A stretch of 54,703 bases of DNA. Source: Chara braunii (lineage: Eukaryota > Streptophyta > Charophyceae > Charales > Characeae). Each line of letters opens with the position of its first letter. Within the stretch, counting starts at the first letter, position 1. Below the pieces are notes generated by a model, which saw only the letters and a list, made by a program, of their open reading frames with translations, had not been told where the DNA came from and ran no database searches. This document shows positions 21,817 through 32,519 of this stretch, one piece after another. The translations under genes and the position numbers were made by a program. The DNA is taken from positions 1,220,722 to 1,275,424 of the forward strand of contig BFEA01000206.1 of the NCBI GenBank assembly GCA_003427395.1. The letters run 5' to 3'.

Positions 21817-22105
21817 TCACGCTGACAACGCGGCCGAAATCGGTCGCGTCGAACTGCATAGCCCCTACGCAAGGATGATACGCATATATCGAGAGATGAT
21901 CTAAAAAACAAAATAATTTGTTTTGAAGTTATCAGGTCTGTGTTTTAACAACCCATACCTGAACCTCGAGTGGTTGGTCGTTGACCTTGTGCCAACGGAT
22001 TAAAAACAAAAAAACTAAAAAAAAAATGGTCGTCAGTCGGTGGGTAGACAACGTACAGAGGGAATGCGCCCTTTGCAGACGCTCAAAATAACTGGCATTT
22101 GTGGG

Positions 22106-22212
22106 TTTTTTGTTTTGTTTTGTTTTGTTTTTGTTTTGTTTTGTTTTGTTTTGTTTTGTTTTGTTTTTGTTTTTTTTTTTTTTTTGTTTTTTTTTTGTTT
22201 TTTTTTTTTTCG
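22106..22212. repeat. (TTTTG)n and T-rich microsatellite
   Basis: TTTTG/TTTTTG units followed by T runs broken by single Gs. Several Phe/Val/Leu-rich frames across it are artefacts. Confidence 0.85.
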
Positions 22213-22679
22213 CTCTTATTTTGTCTATATTGCGTCCGTTCGTTTCGAGGAAACGGGCAGCAGTACGAGGGAAAAAAAAAGGCAAAAACTTATCGCAGTG
22301 TATCTTTTTATGTTCTTGTGGAACATCCGTTCGAAGGGGAAAAGGTTAATGCGCCTGCCGATTTTGTGAAATGGGTTGCAACAGTATGAGAAACAACCTG
22401 CCTCTCCCCGTTCCTGTTAGATTTGAACTGCGGACTGCATCTGGACAGTTGGGAAAATACCAACGAGAAAAGGTAAGTTCTTTTTGTTTTGTTTTTGTTC
22501 CCCCAACCATCTTTTGGTCGTTGGTGTTCAGGGGGAAAATGAGGAGGAGTTCTCACGAGGAGTTATAACTGGAAAAAAAAAAAAAAAAGTGGCAGCTCCC
22601 TCGTGGTTGGAGAAAAACCTTTTTGGCTGTATGAGAGCACGATGGGCTCCCACTCCCGTTTGGTACGAATATTCATGAC

Positions 22680-22700
22680 CACGAGATCTAGGATCTCGTG
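22680..22700. repeat. Inverted repeat CACGAGATC-TAG-GATCTCGTG
   Basis: Perfect 9-bp arms with a 3-nt loop. No T run follows and no gene is near, so a terminator role is not claimed. Confidence 0.5.
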
Positions 22701-22789
22701 ACTCACGATGGGTGTGTGGAGGAGAAAACGTAGAGAGAGAGAGAGAAAAAAAAAAATAAAAAAATAAAAAAAAAATAAAAAAAAATTGA

Positions 22790-24460
22790 GAGTTGGGAGG
22801 AGGAAGGCCTGCTTCTTCCAACCTGCCGACAACCCTCCCCATTTTCAGGGGAGGGCAGAGGAAAATGAAGAGGGGGGTTGTTGCATGCAACAGCATGAAC
22901 TGAGTTGAGGAAGTGACGTAGCGCATATAGTTATAGTTAATTTTTTCTTTTGTTTGTTTTTCTTTATTTTTTTGTATTCGTGTAAGGACACTTGTCCTCA
23001 CGAGGTGTTGTGCCAGAGGTAACTGTTAGAGTCCAGATTTTAGAGGGAGCCTGAAAATTGAAGGGTTAAAAAGAAAAAGGCTAAGTACATCATTTTCCTT
23101 GACATATCTGAAACTGAAAGGGGTCAGATACATGAAACTGAAAGGGGTCTTAGATAACTAAGATTAAAAAAAAAAAAAAAAAAAGTAGGTCAGTTAAAGA
23201 AAATGCCCCCACTAAGGTTGTGACTGTCATGCGGTCACAGTTGACCTTTGATCTCCTTTAGATCAAGGACTCACTTTGAGCCCGCGATTTTGCTTGGGGG
23301 TTGGAGTGACGGCCAAACCCTCCTCAACCATTATAAAAGAAGCAGTTGTCTCCAGCTGCCACACAAAAACACTCATGCTGTCAGTTTGTGATAATACACT
23401 TGAGTGTTGCTGCGTTGTTGGAGAGGTTGTCGGAGGCAATGTGGGAGGGAGTTGGATGTCTGTAATGGAACTTAGAGGAGGAGGAGGACAACCACAAGCA
23501 TAGTCGGGGTAGGGAACACTCTGCTCCACTTCCCTCTAGCTGGTGCTAGTCGGGTAGAGCAGCCCTTGGGACGCTGCGGGACCAAGGAAGCACGGCGAGA
23601 GGCAGTTTTGAGTCTGTTTTTTTTTTAGGACCCAAATTTTATTAATTTCACGGTGGTTTTGAGCTGTAACAACGAAATTCAAGTTAAGGGTCAGACTCGT
23701 GGAAGTACCAGCAAGCTGGACCACGACAAACTGTTTTTCCGCTTTAATGGGGATATGTTGCCAGTTTTTTCTGTCGTCGATGACGATAAGTTTTGCGACA
23801 TTATAATGCTGAAATTGTTAATTGTCAGGCGACACTAAGTGAAAAAAACTTTTTTTTTTTTTTTGCATAAGGGTACTCGCCGTCAACATTGGTGGTGTGA
23901 TGATTTGCAATGAGACTGTCTTAGCGGCATAACGAGTGACGAGACTCATGGTCCAATTGTGCTAGTGAACTCCGACCTACGAGGGACGTTAATTATATCA
24001 CGGTTAGGTGTGATCTCTGAGAATTTTAACCGATTAGCATAGGTGCGGTACGTTGTCGCACTTTTTCCAGTCAAACCACTTCCGGTGACGATAAAACCAA
24101 GAGGTTGTCATGCTGCATTTTGATGAGTTTTGCAATGAATAAATAATGCAAATCCCTTCCTGTTGTGTATGTCCGGCTTCGAGCAAGACCCTTCAATTAC
24201 GATCTTCATCGGTCCCCGGTCTTCATAATTTTTTATTATGACTTGGAACAACAAACTAATTCAAATAATAATTATAAAATTTAACTATGCCATGCATGTA
24301 TCAAGTTCGCCAATTTATGAATTTGAGAACTGTGACAAGGTCAGCAGAAAGCATAATCTTAGGCAATCTCAATACAAGTGAATCAAGACTGTCTGACTAG
24401 AGGCATCGACAAAATAAATTAGTGAAGGTGATAACTCATTATAATATCAGAAAGTACATA
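22790..24460. other. No gene recognised
   Basis: Short hairpins occur near 23221-23275 (GTGACTGTCATGCGGTCAC and CTTTGATCT..AGATCAAG). TGAAACTGAAAGGGGTC occurs twice (about 23108 and 23132). Open frames up to 88 codons have no domain. Confidence 0.4.
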
Positions 24461-24900
24461 TCAAAATGCATGACCAACACTTGTCAAGAGTCCTAACTCA
24501 TCCCTTTCAAGTGTCATCATCAATCTCTCATTTGACAGTGCGTCTTGTACGCTTTGAGTCACGTCTACGTGCCTCCTGAGGTTGTAACTTAGAGATGTAG
24601 AGCCACCTAAATCTTGCAAGCTCCGAATATGTTCATCCAAGGCCAAAGATACATAAGTCAAGTATAACACAAAACTCCTCCCACTGAGTAGGAAGGTACG
24701 ACTTTGAGAAAATTCATCGTCTTAGATGCCGAAACTCTTAGGGTTCATTCACTGCCTCGTAATTAATCTCTGCAGAGAAAATATACCTCTTGGTCAAATC
24801 AACCAAGTCACTCCAGTAAGAATCATCTATGAGGAGGAAAGGAACTGGAGGCCTGGGGTAATCAGTGTAAAGCTTGAGAGAGATGGTTAACAACAGACAC
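24461..24900 (-). pseudogene. Coding-like relic of unknown family
   Basis: Two minus-strand blocks in different frames. Block 1 (about 24898-24752) is an uninterrupted run containing YPRPPVPFLLIDDSYWSDL and DLTKRYIFSAEINYEA. Block 2 (24670-24461) contains LALDEHIRSLQDLGG and ALSNERLMMTLERDELGLL, preceded in frame by a further open stretch with one stop. The composition looks like real protein, but at least one frame change and one stop separate the pieces. I do not recognise the family. It lies between the 136-bp tandem repeat and unrelated DNA. Another coding-like minus-strand relic lies across the gap (26493-27250), so both could belong to one large decayed element. Confidence 0.35.
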
Positions 24901-24925
24901 TATTTATATGTCACTTTCAACCGCT

Positions 24926-25378
24926 TCAGATCCCCACCAAATGGCTGGATGGGGGTACCCGAAACCCCCTTCAGAAGCTTCAACCACTTCAGCGGTTTCA
25001 GGTCCCCACCTGAAATTCCTGAAATGACATGAAGTGGATGAAGCTTCTGAAAGGGGTTCTAGGTACCCCCATCCAAATGGTCGGATGAGGGTACCCGAAA
25101 CCCCTTTCAGAAGCTTCAACCACTTCAGCAGTTTCAAATCTCCACCTAAAATTCATGAAATGACCTGAAGTGGCTGAAGCTTCTGAAAGGGGTTTCAGGT
25201 ACCCCCATCAAAATGGTTGGATCAGGGTACCCGAAACCCCTTTCAGATGCTTCAACCACTTCAACGGTTTCATGTCCCCACCTGAAATTCCTGAAATGAC
25301 CTGAAGTGGCTGAAGCTTTTGAAAGGGGTTTCAGGTACCCTCATCCAAATGGTTGGATGAGGGTACCCGAAACCCCTT
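24926..25378 (+). repeat. 136-bp tandem repeat of imperfect palindromes, running into the gap
   Basis: GGTACCCGAAACCCC recurs at 24954, 25090, 25226 and 25362, exactly 136 bp apart each time. Each unit holds two arms that pair: GGTACCCGAAACCCCTTTCA with AGAAGCTTCAACCACTTCAG on one side, and CTGAAGTGGCTGAAGCTTCT with GAAAGGGGTTTCAGGTACC on the other. About 40-55 bp separate the arms. Three units plus the start of a fourth are visible before the N gap. The period is not a multiple of 3 and the frames break, so it is not a coding repeat. Confidence 0.85.
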
Positions 25379-26372
25379 NNNNNNNNNNNNNNNNNNNNNN
25401 NNNNNNNNNNNNNNNNNNNNNNNNNNNNNNNNNNNNNNNNNNNNNNNNNNNNNNNNNNNNNNNNNNNNNNNNNNNNNNNNNNNNNNNNNNNNNNNNNNNN
25501 NNNNNNNNNNNNNNNNNNNNNNNNNNNNNNNNNNNNNNNNNNNNNNNNNNNNNNNNNNNNNNNNNNNNNNNNNNNNNNNNNNNNNNNNNNNNNNNNNNNN
25601 NNNNNNNNNNNNNNNNNNNNNNNNNNNNNNNNNNNNNNNNNNNNNNNNNNNNNNNNNNNNNNNNNNNNNNNNNNNNNNNNNNNNNNNNNNNNNNNNNNNN
25701 NNNNNNNNNNNNNNNNNNNNNNNNNNNNNNNNNNNNNNNNNNNNNNNNNNNNNNNNNNNNNNNNNNNNNNNNNNNNNNNNNNNNNNNNNNNNNNNNNNNN
25801 NNNNNNNNNNNNNNNNNNNNNNNNNNNNNNNNNNNNNNNNNNNNNNNNNNNNNNNNNNNNNNNNNNNNNNNNNNNNNNNNNNNNNNNNNNNNNNNNNNNN
25901 NNNNNNNNNNNNNNNNNNNNNNNNNNNNNNNNNNNNNNNNNNNNNNNNNNNNNNNNNNNNNNNNNNNNNNNNNNNNNNNNNNNNNNNNNNNNNNNNNNNN
26001 NNNNNNNNNNNNNNNNNNNNNNNNNNNNNNNNNNNNNNNNNNNNNNNNNNNNNNNNNNNNNNNNNNNNNNNNNNNNNNNNNNNNNNNNNNNNNNNNNNNN
26101 NNNNNNNNNNNNNNNNNNNNNNNNNNNNNNNNNNNNNNNNNNNNNNNNNNNNNNNNNNNNNNNNNNNNNNNNNNNNNNNNNNNNNNNNNNNNNNNNNNNN
26201 NNNNNNNNNNNNNNNNNNNNNNNNNNNNNNNNNNNNNNNNNNNNNNNNNNNNNNNNNNNNNNNNNNNNNNNNNNNNNNNNNNNNNNNNNNNNNNNNNNNN
26301 NNNNNNNNNNNNNNNNNNNNNNNNNNNNNNNNNNNNNNNNNNNNNNNNNNNNNNNNNNNNNNNNNNNNNNNN
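25379..26372. other. Assembly gap (N)
   Basis: About 994 N. It is bounded on the left by the 136-bp palindromic tandem repeat and on the right by a (TC)n microsatellite. Both are hard to assemble, so the true length may differ. The long frames spanning it are artefacts. Confidence 0.95.

Positions 26373-26461
<89 letters not shown>
26373..26461. repeat. (TC)n microsatellite at the gap edge
   Basis: About 88 bp of perfect TC repeat directly after the Ns. Confidence 0.95.
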
Positions 26462-26465
<4 letters not shown>

Positions 26466-26492
26466 AAGATATTTAGTTTTTTGGATCCAGAC

Positions 26493-27250
26493 TCAATCAA
26501 AATGTTTATGAATTTTCTTACCCTTTTCCACATAGAGTCTCAAGTCATGAATAGTGTCATCTGCAAACTTGGTGAGAAGAACGAAGATTGATAGATCTTC
26601 TTGTTTGAAACCAACTGCACTGACATATTGGTACTGGACAAAATCCTTGATAGTTATCTTGTTTGAAAATGACTGAATTGTGCTTATGTGCAAAAAAATG
26701 ATATTGAATATGATCTCATTGTCCTTTGATGCAAGCTCTGTCTGATTGATGTTGATCCTTGAGATAGTTAGAAATGACTGAATAACGATTGATCTTGAAC
26801 GAAGGTTATTGATAAATCTTCAAATGACTGAATGTTTTTAATTAACAAGTCACCAAGCATTGATCACATGACAACAAAACACTGAGAGAAAAATGCAGCT
26901 TGTTGACTAACACTTGCTGATTGGTATCTTGGTAAAGTCTTTGAGAAAAGGGTCTTAGCATTTTTACACTCTCTCGAGCTTCGTCTTGGTCTGCTCGATC
27001 GTCTCTAGAGATGAGTGGATATTGTGCACGTTTTCGCCTGATCCATGAAAATGGATCATATACTCGATGAACTTCTGATCTTTCACTAACTCGATTGCAT
27101 TTTCCCTCATCAATTTTAAATAGAACAAAATGTCACAAACTATTTGGTCCTCCTACTCTTCCACTTTATCTCGAAAGAGAGAGAAAAGCATAACGAGGAT
27201 GTCCTTAATATAGGTGACTACCTTTCATACTTTGTTATCATAACTCGTGA
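26493..27250 (-). pseudogene. Coding-like relic of unknown family
   Basis: An upstream minus-strand stretch (about 27240-26960) reads open with one in-frame stop and contains YIKDILVMLFSLFRDKVEE and ENAIELVKDQKFIEYMIHF. A second open frame (26693-26493) contains KDFVQYQYVSAVGFKQEDL and LLTKFADDTIHDLRLYVE. It looks helical and charged. Between them lies AT-rich DNA with three ATTCAGTCATTT words. No known domain recognised. Possibly a decayed mobile-element protein. Confidence 0.3.
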
Positions 27251-27545
27251 AGTAATCAGTTGAAAATGAAGAATTGTTTCTTCTACCTTGCTCCTTCAGG
27301 ACTCGAAGAGAGTGTTGTCGTGCCCTGTACTGCTTGTGTGCCGCATGGTGATGTTGCGTAGGACTTGTATCATCAGTCTTACTAAGTTAAATAGACAAGT
27401 TGAATTATAGCGAAACTAGTGACAATACAGAGAGCAACCTATGCTCAAGCATTATGCTGGATATCGCTATTCCACTGACTTTAGTCCGTAATAATATACG
27501 AAGTACCATAAATTGTTATTTCAAGTCCGTACATGACACATGGAA

Positions 27546-28000
27546 GCCAACATTGCTTTGCACGGAATGGAGAATGCTTTGAATGAGTGGGCTCAGCAAC
27601 AGGCGGCCGAAGGCCGAGTTATCCTGGTAAGATACGCCGATGATTTCGTTGTTCTTCAGAAGGCTCGAAGAGTTGTTCAGGGCGCTCAAGGGTTTCTATC
27701 ACAATGGCTTCAACCCATGGGCCTGCACTTTGTGCCTGATCAAACTCGCATAGTCACTACGGGAGAAGGATTCCATTTCTTAGCACATGACGTTCTCCAC
27801 CTTCGCAAAGGATCGAAGAGCAGACGCTTCGCGTCTGAATCTCACGGGCTCGTCAGCAAAGTTGCTCCATCCAAGAAATTATAGGAAACACTTCTTTCAA
27901 AACTCGTTTTGTAATACAATCTCACAAAGGTTCCGTTGTACACCGACTTATCAGTGCTTTGGTTCCGATGATTTCAGGTTGGGGAAACTACTTTAAGTTT
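27546..28000 (+). pseudogene. Group II intron reverse transcriptase/maturase fragment (mitochondrial type)
   Basis: What it was: an intron-encoded reverse transcriptase with maturase activity, which assists splicing and mobility of its group II intron. Seen: ANIALHGME (end of a palm block), then RYADDFVVL with the catalytic YADD at 27633-27644. These are followed by WLQPMGLHFVPDQTRIV and EGFHFLAHDV (after-YADD and thumb-side blocks) and VAPSKK, up to a stop at 27882. The maturase (X) domain follows in another frame (about 27885-27998), ending LISALVPMISGWGNYF. So one frameshift is present and the whole N-terminal half (first RT blocks) is missing. No D/En endonuclease domain and no domain V/VI RNA is seen before the next block. 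Known: such proteins are typical of plant, algal and bacterial group II introns. Its join to rps1-like sequence points to mitochondrial DNA moved into the nucleus. Confidence 0.8.
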
Positions 28001-28018
28001 TCACGAAGTGACAATAAT

Positions 28019-28147
28019 CACGTAAATTTTTTTTTTTTGAATTCAGTAAATGGAGGCTACGCTGTAGCAATTGCAGGTTATATAGCTTTTCTTCCTAAGA
28101 GTCTTCGAAAAAAACGAAAAGTTTTTCATAGTCAATTGAGAATGTGA
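28019..28147 (+). pseudogene. rps1: Mitochondrial rps1-like exon fragment
   Basis: Seen: NSVNGGYAVAIAG followed by YIAFLPKSL and KKRKVFHSQ. This is the S1-domain pattern G-G-[YF]-x-V-x-[IL]-x-G-x-x-[AG]-F-L-P-x-S of ribosomal protein S1, in the basic form found in plant mitochondrial rps1. It starts within about 40 bp of the maturase GWGNYF block and in the same frame as it. It stops at a TGA at 28145, well short of a full gene. The TGA may lie where a codon was changed, because GAGAATGTGAGG continues without other signals. No promoter or splice sites are visible. Inference: part of a NUMT; the gene product is not made here. Confidence 0.6.
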
Positions 28148-28299
28148 GGAAACGTTATCCCCGTTCGTATACTGCATAGGGTTTTCACGTGCGGTGGTTG
28201 TCGAACTGAGTAACAAACGCTGAGTGTAAGATTGAAATAGATGCCAAGGTCTAGTGAAAAAAAGCAAGTTGTTAATGATTGGGCGTTGAGTGTTAACTA

Positions 28300-28425
28300 A
28301 TGTCTTTGGTCACCATACCAAGATTAATTCATAATAGACTTTATCCATATACCTCTTCGAGAGAGTTTTCAAGACTTCCCTCACAACCAAAACTTGCTTT
28401 GAATAATACAAATGTCATCGCCTAG
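28300..28425 (+). other. 41-codon open frame downstream of the organelle fragment
   Basis: Starts MSLVTIPRLIHNRLYPYTSS and ends at a TAG at 28423. It could be more organelle sequence given its position 150 bp after the rps1-like block, but I do not recognise it. Confidence 0.2.
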
Positions 28426-28493
28426 TAGTGTGTTGATTACGATGTTCTTACTGTACTTATATGACTCAGAACGTTATTACGTTGTCGGACCAA

Positions 28494-28511
28494 ATACCCT
28501 TAGAAGGGTGT
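28494..28511. repeat. Family D inverted repeat, copy 3
   Basis: ATACCCTT-AG-AAGGGTGT, followed by TTGGCCATGTTTTTGC, which resembles the sequence after copy 1 at 4646. Confidence 0.45.
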
Positions 28512-29500
28512 TTGGCCATGTTTTTGCAGTCGACACAACGACGACATCGGCTACCAAGACGGGGCCGGTCTGAAGTTCAAGGTGCGTATGTTTTCGTGCG
28601 ACACTTTGAAAACGATTTCCTTGACCATTGAGGTCGGGGCAGATCGATGAGAAAATTTCGTTAAGCATGGTTAAAGTCAGTAGTAATACCCTTCGACCGA
28701 AGAGGTCGAGGGGTCGATTGGGTTAGTGTTATGTCATATAAATCTACGACGCACACTGAGACTTAATCGTCAGTACATTAGTCAGGATAAATTAATATAC
28801 GCCCCGAGATACGACCAAAACGATTATTAGTGTGTGCTCTTCAGATTTGCGGTAGTGCCCGGATTGCTAGCACTTGCTCGACCGGTACCTTTGTCCTTAC
28901 TCGTATGCCATGAGTGAGGTTGAGGCTATAGCTCGGCCCCCATATGTAGAGAGGGAGTTGCCGTTTAGGCGGTGACTTCCTAACCACGTGGCCACGCGAG
29001 CAATCGACGTCTTCATCCCTTTGCAGAGGGAGACACAGTGCAAAACTTTGATATTGTCCACACAGGGCCTCCACTCAGGCTACTTGAACTGGTACCCACC
29101 TATTTACCAGTAATGGGCGTCTAAAAATGCCAACTTTTATCTTTTACTGCTCGGCCCCTTGTACTTGCGCATCTACCTCTACTTGGTGTGGTACTGACCT
29201 ACCTGCTACTTGAGTATTTTTCGTTGCTCTCAAGTGTCACGGGCCTCCTTCCCCACCACTTGAGTGTTTTCCTCGCCGCAACCCTCAATATCGCAGTCAC
29301 CAGTAAGCACTGACCCTTCGGACCTTCCGGTGAACCAAGTGCTCCTGTGGGGCACACACACGCTCCAGCCGACAAACGTTCAGACAGGTATGCAGACCAG
29401 CAAGTGTGCACACACGCAGACTAAGAATACAGGCTCAGACCACTGGTCGGACTTGGCCCCATTACTATATACATACTAGGGCTGCTCCTCTTCTATTGGA
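28512..29500. other. No gene recognised
   Basis: Moderate GC. Open frames up to 77 codons lack domains. Confidence 0.4.
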
Positions 29501-29504
29501 AGTG

Positions 29505-29690
29505 GAAGCTAGCTTAGTAGGTTCCCGTGTGGACTGTCAGGCATTCCTCAGGGATTGAGTCCACCCGACCCCTGAGCTAGCTCGTTTTGACAAGGCGCTA
29601 AACTTTATTCTTCCCCTTTCTCGGTCGGGCGGGTCTTGAACCTGTGACCTCGTTTTCATGGTTAGTTGTGGGTAACTCTGCTGAAAACGG
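29505..29690. repeat. tRNA-like words (box A-like and minus-strand box B)
   Basis: AGCTAGCTTAGTAGG at about 29509 resembles a box A on the plus strand. On the minus strand AGGTTCAAGACCC (about 29636-29648) is a perfect box B in a GGTCACAGGTTCAAGACCC T-arm-like setting. They are on opposite strands, so this is not one tRNA. Probably remnants of two tRNA-derived repeats. Confidence 0.3.
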
Positions 29691-29851
29691 GGGTCCGACA
29701 CTTGGCTTGAACATACAATTAACAGTTATAAATTGTTTTTTTTTTTTTCGCTTTTTTTTATAATATTATATATTAATAGTCAGATTCGTTTTCTTTTCTT
29801 TTATTAGTTTTAATATTTATTTTCTTCTTGAACCCGTGGTTACTGGTTCTT

Positions 29852-29873
29852 AGATTCACTTTAAAGTGAATCT
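29852..29873. repeat. Perfect 22-bp palindrome
   Basis: AGATTCACTTT followed directly by its reverse complement AAAGTGAATCT. No repeat copies were found elsewhere in the window. Confidence 0.6.
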
Positions 29874-30518
29874 GCCTCCGAAACCCGGGCAGATTCAGCG
29901 AAAGAAAGTAGGGACCCCGCAGCAATCTCGACCATGTTGGATCCGCCTTCAGCATGGGGGTCTCCTTCACGGAGAACCAGGCACCGCGAAAAGCAAGCAG
30001 GGAGCATACAGGGGCGCGCGTCGCAGATGTTCAGAGAATGGGCGCGATGAGAGAAAGCGGGCATGGGGGTTGCACCCGCAAACGGAGGAGATGGCGAGCG
30101 GGAGGCAACCGAGATGGCACAGGGGGGGGCGAAAAGAGCGTGTGGCGAAAGTAGCGAGATGGCAGTGAGCGGGAGAAGAGGAAGTGCAGAGGGAGGAGGA
30201 GAATGTCGTGAAGTAGGAAGTGAAAGAAGAAGCGGAAGAATAAGAAGAAGGAGAAGAAGAGAGAAGGGAAGAGGAAGACTTACCCGGCCACGCTGTCGAT
30301 AAATGGAGATGTTCCGGGTGTGGGTTCTAGGAACTGGTACTTGAGTTACGAGGGACTCCCTGCCACGTGCTTTGAGTGGTCTCCAGTTAGCGAGGGACGG
30401 GCGAGTCGTTCTCGGGTGGACTCGGTATGGTGCGCATTGTCACAGATGATGCGGAGCCGACTACGATAATGACGAGGAAGAAAAAAATTACGCGGAGGTA
30501 GAAGAAGACCGCGCGGAG

Positions 30519-30612
30519 GAAGAAGAAGAAGAAGAAGAAGAAGAAGAAGAAGAAGATGAAAAAGAAGAAGAAGAAGAAAAAGAAGAAGAAGAAGAAAAAG
30601 AAGAAAAAAAAA
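30519..30612. repeat. (GAA)n microsatellite
   Basis: About 95 bp of GAA/AAG with a few GAT and AAA interruptions, inside a longer purine-rich stretch (30160-30620). Confidence 0.85.
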
Positions 30613-30909
30613 AGGATTGGAGGACTCGAGATGGCGACGTACCTAAGATTGTGGGGAGAGCGGTTGAGGCTTGTTATGGTGTTGTCGTCGTGCCCGCACA
30701 CGCAACGGTTCCGGGAAGGTGTCACGACTTAGTAAGGAGACTCTGCGATCTTTGTTGTCCGATGGCGCCATGGAGTGACAACACAGGAGGCCTCGGCCCG
30801 TATCCGCTGCTTACCATTGCGAGGTTGGACACTTACAGGCTGCGTGATGCATCCGCCGACGACGTCGTGACATCCGCCCTGAATGTGAGGTAAGTCTCTG
30901 ATCTCTAGG

Positions 30910-31264
30910 CTGATCTCACAGTACTTCCAACGATAGGATGAGCACAATCGAATAAACCTACTGCTAGAATGTGACAATATGGACTCCTACACTTATGTGT
31001 ATGTGTGTGTGAGTGTGCGCATGTCTGCGGTTGTGTGTGTGCGTGTGTGTGTGTGTGTGTTCAAGTCTCCAACCCCACGACTAGCCTCACGCTACTTCCA
31101 TAGATAAGATGAGCAAAATTGGATGAATCTTCCGCTAGAACAAAGGAGTATACACCGCCACAATGTTAGTGTGGTTGTGGGTATGTATGAATGGGTGTGT
31201 GTGTGTGTGTGTGTGTGTAGGTGTAGGTGTATACGTGCGCGTGTAAGTGTGTATATGCACTCGA

Positions 31265-31318
<54 letters not shown>

Positions 31319-31480
31319 GTGTGCGTGTGTGTCGCGCGGCCAACTTGTGCTACTTCCACCGATTGGATGAGCAAAATCGAGTGAATCTACAGCGAGAACA
31401 TGAAAATATACACAACTATACGTATGTGTGTGGGTACGTATTCACGTGTGAGTGTGTGTGTGTATGTCTGCTTTGATCAG
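30910..31480 (+). repeat. Three repeat units each followed by a (GT)n tract
   Basis: A block of about 90 bp recurs at about 30918, 31088 and 31345. It has CTACTTCCA..GAT, then GATGAGCAAAAT[CT]G, then GAAT[CA].[ACT]C.GC[TG]AGAAC. Each copy is followed by TGTGTG-rich sequence (perfect GT up to about 45 bp at 31265-31310). The block can be read as NLPLE-type protein sequence (31120-31155, MNLPLEQRSIH) and is related to minus-strand copies at 38790-38830 and 39385-39440. Confidence 0.55.
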
Positions 31481-32184
31481 CGACGGGATCAGGGTCGAAA
31501 AGGTCTTCCAAATGTAGATTACACAATCGGGAAGATGAGAGTTTGAGAAACATGCCTACTTGCTATTACCCATGAACATTACCCCACGCCATCCCGTTCA
31601 ATGAATCAGATCCGAAAGGCGTCAAACACGCCATTTAACCGTTCGGCCTCCCCATGTCGCCTGATTACTGCTAAGAAAAAGAAAGAGAGGAGGAGAGAGA
31701 CAAGGGAGGATAGGGAAAGTGAAATCAAACACGTACCTGGACGGCGACTAAGTCTGCGCAGTAAAGCTCTCATTTACTCTACACCTCTCAAGTCATTTCA
31801 CGTAGCCGAACTAAAGTCACGTTCGACGGTCTTCTTTCTCCACTAATTCTTCCAAAACTTTCGCCCGGGCCCAAATCATGACTGTATCACATCAGGAAGA
31901 TAGTTGGATGCATTCATTATTTTTATTATTATTACAATTATTTATTGTTATCCTCAATTTTATTTTTATTTTTATTTTTTTTATCATTTTTTTATTATTG
32001 CTTTCTTTCTTTTTCTTAACGTATGTCATAATCTGATCACTACCGTGATCGGATACTATAAGGGGAACCTCCGCTTGGCTAGAACCAAGGTCGGGTGCAC
32101 ACATGCAGGCTTTGAGCAAGGGCCAAAAGCAAATGAAGCTATTTAGATGGAAGAAAGGAGAGGATAGGAAAAAAAAGCAACAAA

Positions 32185-32510
32185 AAGCGAGAGGGACCGA
32201 CAGACAGATAGACAGACAGAGAGACAGACACAGACACACAGATTCAAACACACAAACACATTGAACTTGAAACAGTGACAGAGACAGAGTCAAACAGTGA
32301 CATAGACAAAAACACACATAGTGACACAGACACAGTGAAACAATAACACAGACTGAGACATACACATAGACACACACACAGACACAGTGTCATACACATA
32401 CACAGTAAAACACAAAGAAGACACTCAGTGGAAAACACAGAGAGACAGACATTGAAACACACGGACACAGAGACACACAGTGATACAAACACACACACAC
32501 TAGCTTTACT
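32185..32510. repeat. Degenerate (CAGACA)n / CA-rich minisatellite
   Basis: About 325 bp of ACAGAC, ACACAG and GACATA words. The 84- and 161-codon Cys/Val/Ser-rich minus frames are artefacts of this repeat. Confidence 0.75.
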
Positions 32511-32519
32511 AACTGGCAG

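Noticed and set aside
22040-22389. Phe-rich frames resembling membrane segments
   Set aside because: Encoded by TTTTG and T runs; not membrane proteins.
22680-22700. Intrinsic transcription terminator
   Set aside because: Hairpin without a T run, in eukaryotic DNA with no gene nearby.
25306-26591. Open frames of 400-412 codons spanning the N gap
   Set aside because: They consist of Ns plus the TC microsatellite and repeat edges.
28019-28147. Functional nuclear-transferred rps1 gene
   Set aside because: Only one S1-type block, no start, early stop, no transit-peptide exon and fused to a maturase relic.
31892-32498. 161- and 84-codon Cys/Val/Ser-rich minus frames
   Set aside because: By-products of the CAGACA/CA repeat.
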